64,000 bases of DNA from positions 62,001 to 126,000 of the IMG/VR virus record IMGVR_UViG_3300044821_000131; one strand, written 5' to 3'. The position numbers were made by a program, and so were the translations under genes. Shown in pieces: positions 42,419 to 49,611 of the stretch; positions within the stretch are counted from its first letter, which is position 1; the number at the start of each line of letters is the position of its first letter. This stretch comes from a virus. Below the pieces are notes generated by a model. It had not been told where the DNA came from. It made no database searches and saw only the letters and a list, made by a program, of their open reading frames with translations.

Positions 42419-43249
42419 ATGTCGAAGTCAACCTCCAAGTCTTATAAAAAAGTTCACAACATCGTGGTCATATCGGACACGCATATAGGATCGTCTCTGG
42501 CGATCATGCCGGTTGGCGTCACCGTCAACGGCGAATATGTCACGATGTCGGTAATTCAAAAACAACTACACCGGTTCTGGAACGAGTTCTGGGACTGGAC
42601 TTACGCACGCTTGAACGGTGAACCGTTCGTGTTGGTCCATAACGGTGACGTCATCGATGGTGAACATCACCAATCGAAAGAGAATATCACCAATCAGTTT
42701 TCGGTGCAGGTCGGCATGGCCGAAGAACTATTGAAGCCTCACGTGGACAAATCTGTTGGCTTCTACTGCATTCGCGGCACGGAGGCACACAGCGGCAAGT
42801 CAGCCGAGTACGAGGAAATCATTGCCAAGCATCTGGGCGCCATCAAATGCGAAGAGACTGGTGCCTACACCAGGTATCAAATGTTTGCGGAGCTGGGCAA
42901 CCAGTTGATCGACTTTTCACATCACATTGGTACGTCTTCGGCGCATGCCTACAAGTCGTCACCTGCGATGCGCGTCATGGCCGCGTCATTTGCTACGGCT
43001 GGTGAGTGGGGTCTGCGTGTTCCGAATATCTTGATTCGTGGGCACTCTCATGATTACGTCGAAGTGAAACGGCCCAACTGTCGCGTGGTGGTCTGTCCGT
43101 CATGGCAGGCTAAGACTGCCTTCGTGTGGCGTGTGGATACTGCCGTGACGCCAGTTATTGGCGGTCTGATTATTCGTGAGGGCTCGGAGGGTGTGCACAT
43201 CCGAGAGAAAATATTTACGGTCAAACGTCCTGACGCGGTAACCATCTGA
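42419..43249 (+). CDS. calcineurin-like metallophosphoesterase
   Basis: 276 aa. Metal motifs in order: SDTHIG (19-24), NGDVIDG (around 75-81), RGTEAH (a variant of GN-H/D) and GHSHD near residue 207. This family hydrolyses phosphomonoesters or diesters, including nucleic acids (Mre11/SbcD-type). The substrate here is unknown. Probably first gene of its own transcript. Confidence 0.85.
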   Translation: MSKSTSKSYKKVHNIVVISDTHIGSSLAIMPVGVTVNGEYVTMSVIQKQLHRFWNEFWDWTYARLNGEPFVLVHNGDVIDGEHHQSKENITNQFSVQVGMAEELLKPHVDKSVGFYCIRGTEAHSGKSAEYEEIIAKHLGAIKCEETGAYTRYQMFAELGNQLIDFSHHIGTSSAHAYKSSPAMRVMAASFATAGEWGLRVPNILIRGHSHDYVEVKRPNCRVVVCPSWQAKTAFVWRVDTAVTPVIGGLIIREGSEGVHIREKIFTVKRPDAVTI

Positions 43250-43253
43250 TTTT

Positions 43254-43583
43254 ATGGGTCTCAAAATTAAGACCGGCATCAAGTCGGTGACGACAGGTCG
43301 GGTGGTATCGGTACAAGAATGGCATCAGTTGTTAGCGACGGCGCGTCAGTCACCGGTGGAGACGCCGGGTCCGGAGTGGAAGTCGGTACCACAGCTTCTG
43401 GAAGAGTCTTTAGCCGCGGGTCTGAAGTGTGAGAAGTCGACGCTAAAGCATAGAATGGTCGGGTTGGTACGCAGGCCGAATAGTCCAGTCGAGCGCAAGA
43501 AGTTTCGAGTCGAGCTGCCTTCGGGTAAGTTACAGTCGGTCTGGCATTATCGGATTATCGAACCGGCGAAAAATAAATCTTGA
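43254..43583 (+). CDS. possible winged-helix protein
   Basis: 109 aa, basic. Middle residues (WKSVPQLLEESLAAGLKCEKSTLKHRMVGLVR) fit a helix-turn-helix, followed by a strand pair ending HYRI. It could bind DNA. It ends its transcription unit before a strong terminator. Confidence 0.5.
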   Translation: MGLKIKTGIKSVTTGRVVSVQEWHQLLATARQSPVETPGPEWKSVPQLLEESLAAGLKCEKSTLKHRMVGLVRRPNSPVERKKFRVELPSGKLQSVWHYRIIEPAKNKS

Positions 43584-43642
43584 TTTTAGTTTGTTGGGTG
43601 ATAGTGTGTGTTTTGTTGTTTGTATCGTGTTTGTCTGGTTGG

Positions 43643-43683
43643 GTCCGCCGCAGTTTTTGTTGATTTTCTGCGGCGGACTTTTT
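43643..43683 (+). terminator. rho-independent terminator
   Basis: Perfect 11-pair stem GTCCGCCGCAG/CTGCGGCGGAC with a 14-base loop, followed by TTTTTCTTT. It separates the phosphoesterase unit from the RNAP fusion gene. Confidence 0.92.
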
Positions 43684-43723
43684 CTTTCCATCCGTTGCAT
43701 TCATTAGTACATTTGCCTTGTAT

Positions 43724-45766
43724 ATGACCGATCCAACCACGTCTTGGGAAAACGCTGCATTCATTAAATTGGCGCGTCAGGGATCTATCGTGTTTCTGCC
43801 AACGTCCGACGGAAACTACTTGCTGCAGCGCGAGACCAACGGCAACCTGCGCCCACCTGGTGGTGGCAAAGACCGCAGCGACAAAGGGCTGTTCGACTGC
43901 ATTGTGCGCGAGATCCACGAAGAGTTCGGCCTTGATCCGTTGGAAATCAAAAAGAAACTCAAATTCCTCGGGTTTGAATACAGGAAACCTTTCTGGGGAA
44001 ACGCCGTATTCGAGCTGCGACAGCACGGTCTCAAACCCGGCGTCTATCAAGCCAGTAATGATCCCAGTGAGAAAATTCACCTGGTACGTGCCTCCGTTGA
44101 CCATGACGACTACGTAGGTCCCTATCCCCATAAACTGCTCTCGGATGCGGCCAAGGAGAAGGGTGATGACCTTTTCAAATCGGCGGAAGATAAATCCAAA
44201 GAAGATCGGGAAATCATTGCGGTCGACTTCGATGGCGTTTTGGCGAAGCACATGGAAAATCAGACCTCGCTTGGTGAACCGGTGCCCGCCATGATCGACA
44301 AAGTGCAATCTTGGATCGCTGAGGGTAAGCATGTCGTAATCTTCACTGCCCGGGCGCATGATCCGAAGAATGTACCGGCCATCAAGGCTTGGATCAAGGA
44401 GCACGGTTTGGGGGATCTCGATGTTACCAACCGAAAGATTCCGGAGATGTCGGTGTTCTATGACGACAAGGCGGTGCAGATTCGGAAGAATACAGGCAAA
44501 GTGGCACGGTCGATAATCGTCTGCCCCGTGGACGATTTGGACAAATCCGCGGCAGTCACCCCGCAAGTCACCCCGCAAGTCACCCCGCAAGTCACCCCGC
44601 AAGTCACCCCGCAAGTCACCCCGCAAGTCGCGAGTCCCACCACCGGTCCCGAAGCCATCGGACTTGCTTTGAGCAATCTCGATCTTAATCAAGAGGAGGT
44701 GCGGGCCAATGCAGAGATCAAACGCGGGCTGAAGACGAAACGCGGCTCGGCCGTGAAGCGTCTCGGATTCATTCAAGGATTCCGTCGGACCGGTGTACAC
44801 CCGAAAGATCTGATGCTGAAACAGGTGCCCGTCATTCCGCCACAATTCCGGCCATTCTCTGTCGCAGGCGACGTATTCATTCCCGGTGATGCCAACGAAC
44901 TCTATCGCGATCTGATCAACATGGTCGGCGTGCACAAAGAGCTTCAACGTAATTTGGGTGAAGGTGGTGCAGCCTCAAATAAATTGAGGATATATGATGC
45001 GATGCGCGCCGTGTATGGTTACGGGGAACCAACGGCGCCGAAGACTAAGGAGCGTGGAGTATCAGGCTTTCTCAAGAAGCTGACGGGTAGCAATCCTAAA
45101 TTCAGCTATTCGAACCGGCATCTATTGAGTCGTGATATGGATTTTGTGGGACGTGGTGTCGTCGGTGTCGATCCTGATATGAATTTGGACGAGATTGGAG
45201 TTCCGGAGGAAATGGCGTGGAAGATTTATGCCCCGTATATTCAGCGCCGTTTAGTGCGCAGTGGCATGGGCCTTGAGGCTGCAGTGCGATCTGTTCGTGA
45301 TAAGAACGAACAAGCACACAGGATGTTGCTGGAGGAATCTAAAGAACGTCCCGTCATGTATTCTCGTAGCCCGGCTTGGCATAAATTTTCGGTGCTGGGA
45401 GGCTATCCGAAAATTATTCCTGGTAACACTGTTATGGTTAATCCGTTGGTTACAAGCGGCTTAGGTATGGATTTTGATGGCGACACCTGTAATATTCATG
45501 TTCCGGCACTTGCTGACGCGGTGGATGACGTCAAGAATAAATTGATGCCATCGAGGATGTTATTTTCGACCAAAGGTCGGGATCAGGTGATGCCTACGCC
45601 CAAGCAGGAAATGATTCTCGGTATGGCCTCGGCGCAGCAACGTCCTTCAAAGCGTCCGCCGGTATCTTTTCCTGACGAGGCCTCGGCACTAGCGGCCATC
45701 CATAACGGTTCGGTGCGTTTAAGTGATGAGGTTCAGATTGGTAAGGCAAAGCCGATCATAGCATGA
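43724..45766 (+). CDS. Nudix - HAD - RNA polymerase beta-prime N-terminal fusion
   Basis: 680 aa. Residues 20-140: Nudix hydrolase, box G48-x5-K54-x7-R62-E-x-x-E-E-x-G-L70; the first Glu is Lys, but the REx2EE metal ligands are intact. Residues 160-270: HAD phosphatase, nucleophile D168 in VDFDGV, motif II IFTAR, acids in YDD. Residues 277-300: VTPQ repeated six times. Residues about 315-680: RNAP beta-prime catalytic part, with VIPPQFRPF, a DFVGRGVVGVDP segment, MYSRSPAWHK and the invariant Mg site DFDGD (583-587, all three Asp kept). Phi-x-K-x-A motifs occur at 13-17, 150-154 and 272-276, exactly at domain borders. TTG 43718 could add two residues. Overlaps the next gene (ATGA). Confidence 0.9.
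   Translation: MTDPTTSWENAAFIKLARQGSIVFLPTSDGNYLLQRETNGNLRPPGGGKDRSDKGLFDCIVREIHEEFGLDPLEIKKKLKFLGFEYRKPFWGNAVFELRQHGLKPGVYQASNDPSEKIHLVRASVDHDDYVGPYPHKLLSDAAKEKGDDLFKSAEDKSKEDREIIAVDFDGVLAKHMENQTSLGEPVPAMIDKVQSWIAEGKHVVIFTARAHDPKNVPAIKAWIKEHGLGDLDVTNRKIPEMSVFYDDKAVQIRKNTGKVARSIIVCPVDDLDKSAAVTPQVTPQVTPQVTPQVTPQVTPQVASPTTGPEAIGLALSNLDLNQEEVRANAEIKRGLKTKRGSAVKRLGFIQGFRRTGVHPKDLMLKQVPVIPPQFRPFSVAGDVFIPGDANELYRDLINMVGVHKELQRNLGEGGAASNKLRIYDAMRAVYGYGEPTAPKTKERGVSGFLKKLTGSNPKFSYSNRHLLSRDMDFVGRGVVGVDPDMNLDEIGVPEEMAWKIYAPYIQRRLVRSGMGLEAAVRSVRDKNEQAHRMLLEESKERPVMYSRSPAWHKFSVLGGYPKIIPGNTVMVNPLVTSGLGMDFDGDTCNIHVPALADAVDDVKNKLMPSRMLFSTKGRDQVMPTPKQEMILGMASAQQRPSKRPPVSFPDEASALAAIHNGSVRLSDEVQIGKAKPIIA
44555..44626 (+). 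repeat. 12-bp coding repeat x6 (VTPQ linker)
   Basis: Six identical units GTCACCCCGCAA encode the VTPQ linker between the HAD and RNAP domains. Perfect identity indicates recent expansion and tolerance of linker length. Confidence 0.97.
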
Positions 45767-46365
45767 AAGAAGTTGAAAAATTACAGTTGGCCAAGGTCGC
45801 GGTAAACTTCCGCGGTGTGCCGGTCTATTCCAATCCTTTTCGATTTCTGGGGCGCATAGCCGATCAGCTTCAAGTTAATCCTTTTCTTCGTACTGCCGAC
45901 AAGGTGTTGCCTGGCACAACCGCGCAAGTTGTACACGAGTTGAGAAATGATTTGTTTAATCCGAATGTGCGTGGCATGTCGGCTGGAGGTGCGATATACA
46001 AACAACCCGGTTCACCGAACGGCAGGAGTACGATTGCTCACGAGTGGTTTCACAATGCGGTGCCGCTGGTGGGTCGCAGCGAGACACTGGCGCGCTTCTA
46101 TGGTGGTTATGCTCAGCCTCGTAATGTTGGGTTGTTACCGAGATTGCAGAGTGGTTTGAATTCGGTGAAGTCCTATTATAGACGTGACATCGATCAATAC
46201 AGTCCGATCATGGCTTGGTGGAAACAGCGACAAGCTATTTCTGGTCGGTCGATGCCCCTCGATAATCTCAACCGCTCGCTCTCTAACCCGGTTACCTTCA
46301 GGCCGCGTAACCCTGCTGCGGTATCGAATAATCTTGCTGCACAGCGAAATGACATGTTAGGCTGA
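45763..46365 (+). CDS. HExxH metallopeptidase-like protein with KxA tag
   Basis: 200 aa. Tag QLAKVA at K11/A13. Residues 91-107 hold HEWFH (93-97) and a later Glu (E107) in a helix context that fits a zinc metalloprotease. The rest is basic and Pro/Asn-rich, unlike a known family. It overlaps the RNAP fusion gene by 4 bases, so it is made with it. It could process the tagged proteins, but this is only a possibility. Confidence 0.55.
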   Translation: MKEVEKLQLAKVAVNFRGVPVYSNPFRFLGRIADQLQVNPFLRTADKVLPGTTAQVVHELRNDLFNPNVRGMSAGGAIYKQPGSPNGRSTIAHEWFHNAVPLVGRSETLARFYGGYAQPRNVGLLPRLQSGLNSVKSYYRRDIDQYSPIMAWWKQRQAISGRSMPLDNLNRSLSNPVTFRPRNPAAVSNNLAAQRNDMLG

Positions 46366-46366
46366 A

Positions 46367-46807
46367 TTGATGATGAAAGTGGCCCAGATACTCCGTCTCA
46401 GCAAGTGTGCCCATGAACTCACACCAATCAACGTGGTGCGAAAATTTCCGATGCGCGCCGTGGCACTTTTGGGTGGTACTGCTTTGGCCGCTCCCTTACT
46501 GCCTTGGAATACCGCAGGTGCCATAAAAGATCGAATGCAAGGTACAGAACATGAAGATCAGCTATCCCAGTCCATTGCCACTGATACTGGTCGCGGCATT
46601 GGTACGGCATTAGGTGCAGGAGCTGTTCGTGGACTTGGTGACACGTGGCATTTGCCGAAGACGAGTCCGTTATTCAACTTGGCTCTGGTGTTAGGAGGTG
46701 CTGGGGTTGGTGGTTTTCTGGGGCACCGGCAGGGTAAAATGATCGGACAAGACTTGTTTCCGGGATCGTTGTCCGATAGAATTCATCGCGCAGCCAATCG
46801 TTTTTAA
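46367..46807 (+). CDS. glycine-zipper membrane-type protein with KxA tag
   Basis: 146 aa. Tag RLSKCA (K13/A15). Two Gly/Ala-rich hydrophobic stretches (about 28-45 and 95-117, the second LVLGGAGVGGFLGHRQGKMIG) resemble glycine-zipper membrane segments. Might be an ejected or membrane-inserting virion protein. Confidence 0.55.
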   Translation: MMMKVAQILRLSKCAHELTPINVVRKFPMRAVALLGGTALAAPLLPWNTAGAIKDRMQGTEHEDQLSQSIATDTGRGIGTALGAGAVRGLGDTWHLPKTSPLFNLALVLGGAGVGGFLGHRQGKMIGQDLFPGSLSDRIHRAANRF

Positions 46808-46811
46808 ATTT

Positions 46812-47456
46812 ATGCCATTCGACACTCAAGTCTTCAAAGAACTGATGACCTCGTTATCAGAACTCCGCGCCGATCTGAAAAAACAAGCGTTCGTCCCGAT
46901 GCCTGGGGATATGCCGCCGGGTGGTGGTCAAGGCGGCCCTCCGCAGGGCGGACCTGGCGGACCTCCTCCGGGAATGGATCCTTCACAGATGCAGGGTGGT
47001 GGCGGGCCTCCTCCGGGAATGGACCCGTCGCAGATGCAGGGTGGTGGTGATCCTTCTCAAGGTGGTGGCGGACCTCCGGGAATGCCGCCTGGCGCCGCGC
47101 CTGGTGGTTCTGGTGACCCGGCTGGAGGTTCTGATCCCTATGGTCCTGTATTCGAATCCATTCTGCAGGGCATGCAGCAGTTGATGGAAACTGTGCAACA
47201 GATGGGTCAGGAGTTTGATCAGCGCCTGGCAAAATCTGAGCAGGAGTTGCAACAGATGACGCAGGTACAGCAGCAGACTGATGATCAGATGAAGCAGATT
47301 CAGCCATTGGTGCAGCAGATGCTGCAGCCGGCACCGATGGACGGTTCAATTCAGGGTCAAGCTCCGCAAGGGGCCGGCGCGGATCAAGGTATGCTGCCGG
47401 ATCAGAGCGGTGGACCTCCGATGTCGGCGCCGGGTGAAATGGGAATGATGCAATGA
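46812..47456 (+). CDS. Gly/Pro-rich disordered plus coiled-coil protein with KxA tag
   Basis: 214 aa. Tag DLKKQA (K24/A26). Residues about 35-100 are GGPPQG/GMDPSQMQGG repeats and must be disordered. Residues about 115-175 are a Gln-rich coiled coil. A second Gly/Pro-rich tail follows. Scaffold- or tail-like virion role is possible; no family recognised. Overlaps the next gene by 4 bases. Confidence 0.6.
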   Translation: MPFDTQVFKELMTSLSELRADLKKQAFVPMPGDMPPGGGQGGPPQGGPGGPPPGMDPSQMQGGGGPPPGMDPSQMQGGGDPSQGGGGPPGMPPGAAPGGSGDPAGGSDPYGPVFESILQGMQQLMETVQQMGQEFDQRLAKSEQELQQMTQVQQQTDDQMKQIQPLVQQMLQPAPMDGSIQGQAPQGAGADQGMLPDQSGGPPMSAPGEMGMMQ

Positions 47457-47740
47457 ACAACGCCGATAAACTTTTCGTCGCCGCGGCCATCTTGATCAAA
47501 GACGCGGCAACGGCGCCGTCCAACATGGGCGGCACGGGAACGATGCCGATGGCTTCGATGATGCAACAGATGTCGTCCTCCGTGGCCAAGAGCCCGCTGG
47601 AGGCTACGTCCATGAACCCGATGGGTGCGTCAGGCGGCATGCTGGCGCAATGGGGCAGCAAGATGAATATGCCACTGGCATCGCTGTTGAATAATTGGAA
47701 GATGCAGATGGCTTCGAACAAGGGTCGAGCTCTGTTCTAA
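47453..47740 (+). CDS. small Met-rich protein with KxA tag
   Basis: 95 aa. Tag ILIKDA (K16/A18) after DKLFVAAA. Remainder is Met/Gly/Ser-rich. Stop and next start share a base (TAATG). Confidence 0.6.
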   Translation: MNNADKLFVAAAILIKDAATAPSNMGGTGTMPMASMMQQMSSSVAKSPLEATSMNPMGASGGMLAQWGSKMNMPLASLLNNWKMQMASNKGRALF

Positions 47741-47961
47741 TGATTCAATTGCGCAAAACGGACGGTTCGGTGATGCCGGTACCTAAAGAGGGCGTGTTTG
47801 TGGAACTGGTGTCAGACGATGGTACGATCGGTATGGTGTTCTTTCAGACGCCGGGAATGATAGTACAGATCAACCCGGGGTCGATAGATGCTGCACGGTA
47901 CGAGGATATGTTTCGTCCGTGTGGAGTGAAGTTCAATAAAATACTGGTGCAGAGAAAATGA
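47740..47961 (+). CDS. hypothetical protein
   Basis: Not recognised. 73 aa, beta-rich (VFVELVSDDGTIGMVFFQT). Tightly coupled on both sides. Possibly a small head-tail or decoration protein by position only. Confidence 0.55.
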   Translation: MIQLRKTDGSVMPVPKEGVFVELVSDDGTIGMVFFQTPGMIVQINPGSIDAARYEDMFRPCGVKFNKILVQRK

Positions 47962-48470
47962 GCTCGATACAACGTAAATATTCGAAAGCCAAAGCCGCTG
48001 GTGGACACGTAGTCTGGACTGGCGATCAGGTCATACCTGTGCCCTACACCATGACGGGTAGCGTAGTGAACGACGCTTTCGGTTTCTTGCGTATTCAAGG
48101 TAACCCGGTAATCTGCACCGGAATACACGCTCATTTTCAAGTGCCGTCGGGCGACGCCAATTTACAAATGTCCGTACAACTGGCCGATGCTAATAATGAT
48201 TTGGTGCCTGGCACGCAATTGTTTCTCAACGGCGTGGTGCTGGGCGGAGATCTGAAATTCAGTCCGGCCGTGAAGATGCCATCGGGATCTCTTTGGAAAT
48301 TGAATGTTAACATCATCGAAGGTGATTCCAACTTTTATCCCGAGGGCTTGACCGTCACGTACCATTTGCGATACTCGAACGGTCCAGTTCGTACTAATTT
48401 CTGGGCCTCCGGTGAACCAGCGATTGGTATTGGCTTTTATGATGTCAACGGAACGTTTGTGGTACAGTAA
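47958..48470 (+). CDS. putative structural beta-sandwich protein
   Basis: 170 aa, nearly all predicted strand, ending GIGFYDVNGTFVVQ. Leads the run of tail-fibre genes and may be a baseplate or fibre connector; no family recognised. Confidence 0.5.
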   Translation: MSSIQRKYSKAKAAGGHVVWTGDQVIPVPYTMTGSVVNDAFGFLRIQGNPVICTGIHAHFQVPSGDANLQMSVQLADANNDLVPGTQLFLNGVVLGGDLKFSPAVKMPSGSLWKLNVNIIEGDSNFYPEGLTVTYHLRYSNGPVRTNFWASGEPAIGIGFYDVNGTFVVQ

Positions 48471-48472
48471 TT

Positions 48473-49606
48473 ATGAGCGTCACAACTATATCGGATATCA
48501 AGAATCGTTTCGCCTCGATGGACATGCCGTCGGCGAAAGACTTTTCGGACATGATCGATACGGTCTTGGCTAACGCTATTTCTTTTGCCAAGACCGAAGT
48601 TGTGACGCCCGCCTATGTCACCGGCTGGACTTCGGTGCCGACCGCCTTCACTGTGGTTGTGACTACAATCAGCCCAATGGTCATAGCCAACTCGGTAGCC
48701 GCAATTCCCAATTCTTACACGGTGTCATTGCGTAATGTGAGCGCGGATGGTTCCTATAACGTAAATGACGAGGTTCCGATCAGTGAGTTCACCACGTCCT
48801 CATTCGAGCCGGCGTTTACGGTTAAGGTGTCCACTGCAAATTTCACGATTACGGCTAATGCGGCTTCGAACGCAATACAGGTTGGAAGTTATGTGATCAC
48901 GCTGTCCAAGTGGCAGGCTGTGGTACGTTCGATCATTCCCACCACTTCGGGTATCCCGGTGCTGGCTCAACCGGTGGCGCCCAATGCAACCTATGCCGGA
49001 AGCATCTGGATCAAGACTGATGCAACATCCGGCGCTCCGCTGCGCGCATATAACTATTATTCTGGTGATGGATACTGGCATGCGCGTCATCCTATTCCGC
49101 CGGGCACGACTGTGGCTGTGCTGGACACGTCTTGGACTGTGCCGAGTTTGGCCACATACGATGGTGGCGGATCGCCGGGCATGGGTGCCATGTGGCAGCT
49201 GGCTTCGTCGCTGACCAACCGCTTTATATTCGGTGCCGACCCGTCGACTTACATTATTGGATCTTCAGGTGGTGAGATCACGCATCTGTTGACATCGGCA
49301 GAGGCTGGTGTTGATCCGCTGCACCGGCATGGCCTCGGCCAAGGCTCGTCGAATTTCCACCAGATGGCTTTTGAACTCGGTGGCACATTGTCACCCGGTA
49401 TGCCAGGTGAAGCTGTTGGGGGATCCGGTGATGTTGGCCCGGCCGCCTTGTCCAGTGTCAGCACATTCGGGCCTTACACGTTCCAGACCGACGTTCCTGG
49501 AAGTCCTCAAACTGTTGCACCACACAATAACATGCCGCCTTATGTGGCCGCATATTTTATTCAACGCACGTCTCGATTGGATTATGTGGAAGCACCTGGT
49601 CCTTAA
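48473..49606 (+). CDS. tail fibre / tail-collar-like protein
   Basis: 377 aa. N-terminal DIKNRFASMDMPSAKDFSDMIDT is a short attachment motif shared with the next gene. Residues about 45-165 match a beta domain in that gene. The C-terminal part has the phage tail-collar pattern: MWQLASS..NRFIFGA, GGEITHLLTSAE, a HRHG loop and the end PHNNMPPYVAAYFIQRT. Likely a receptor-binding fibre. Confidence 0.75.
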   Translation: MSVTTISDIKNRFASMDMPSAKDFSDMIDTVLANAISFAKTEVVTPAYVTGWTSVPTAFTVVVTTISPMVIANSVAAIPNSYTVSLRNVSADGSYNVNDEVPISEFTTSSFEPAFTVKVSTANFTITANAASNAIQVGSYVITLSKWQAVVRSIIPTTSGIPVLAQPVAPNATYAGSIWIKTDATSGAPLRAYNYYSGDGYWHARHPIPPGTTVAVLDTSWTVPSLATYDGGGSPGMGAMWQLASSLTNRFIFGADPSTYIIGSSGGEITHLLTSAEAGVDPLHRHGLGQGSSNFHQMAFELGGTLSPGMPGEAVGGSGDVGPAALSSVSTFGPYTFQTDVPGSPQTVAPHNNMPPYVAAYFIQRTSRLDYVEAPGP

Positions 49607-49611
49607 ATTTT

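Noticed and set aside
43586-44947. Long open frame (453 codons) on the minus strand
   Set aside because: Antisense of the Nudix-HAD-RNAP gene, whose motifs are unmistakable. It also runs through the terminator.
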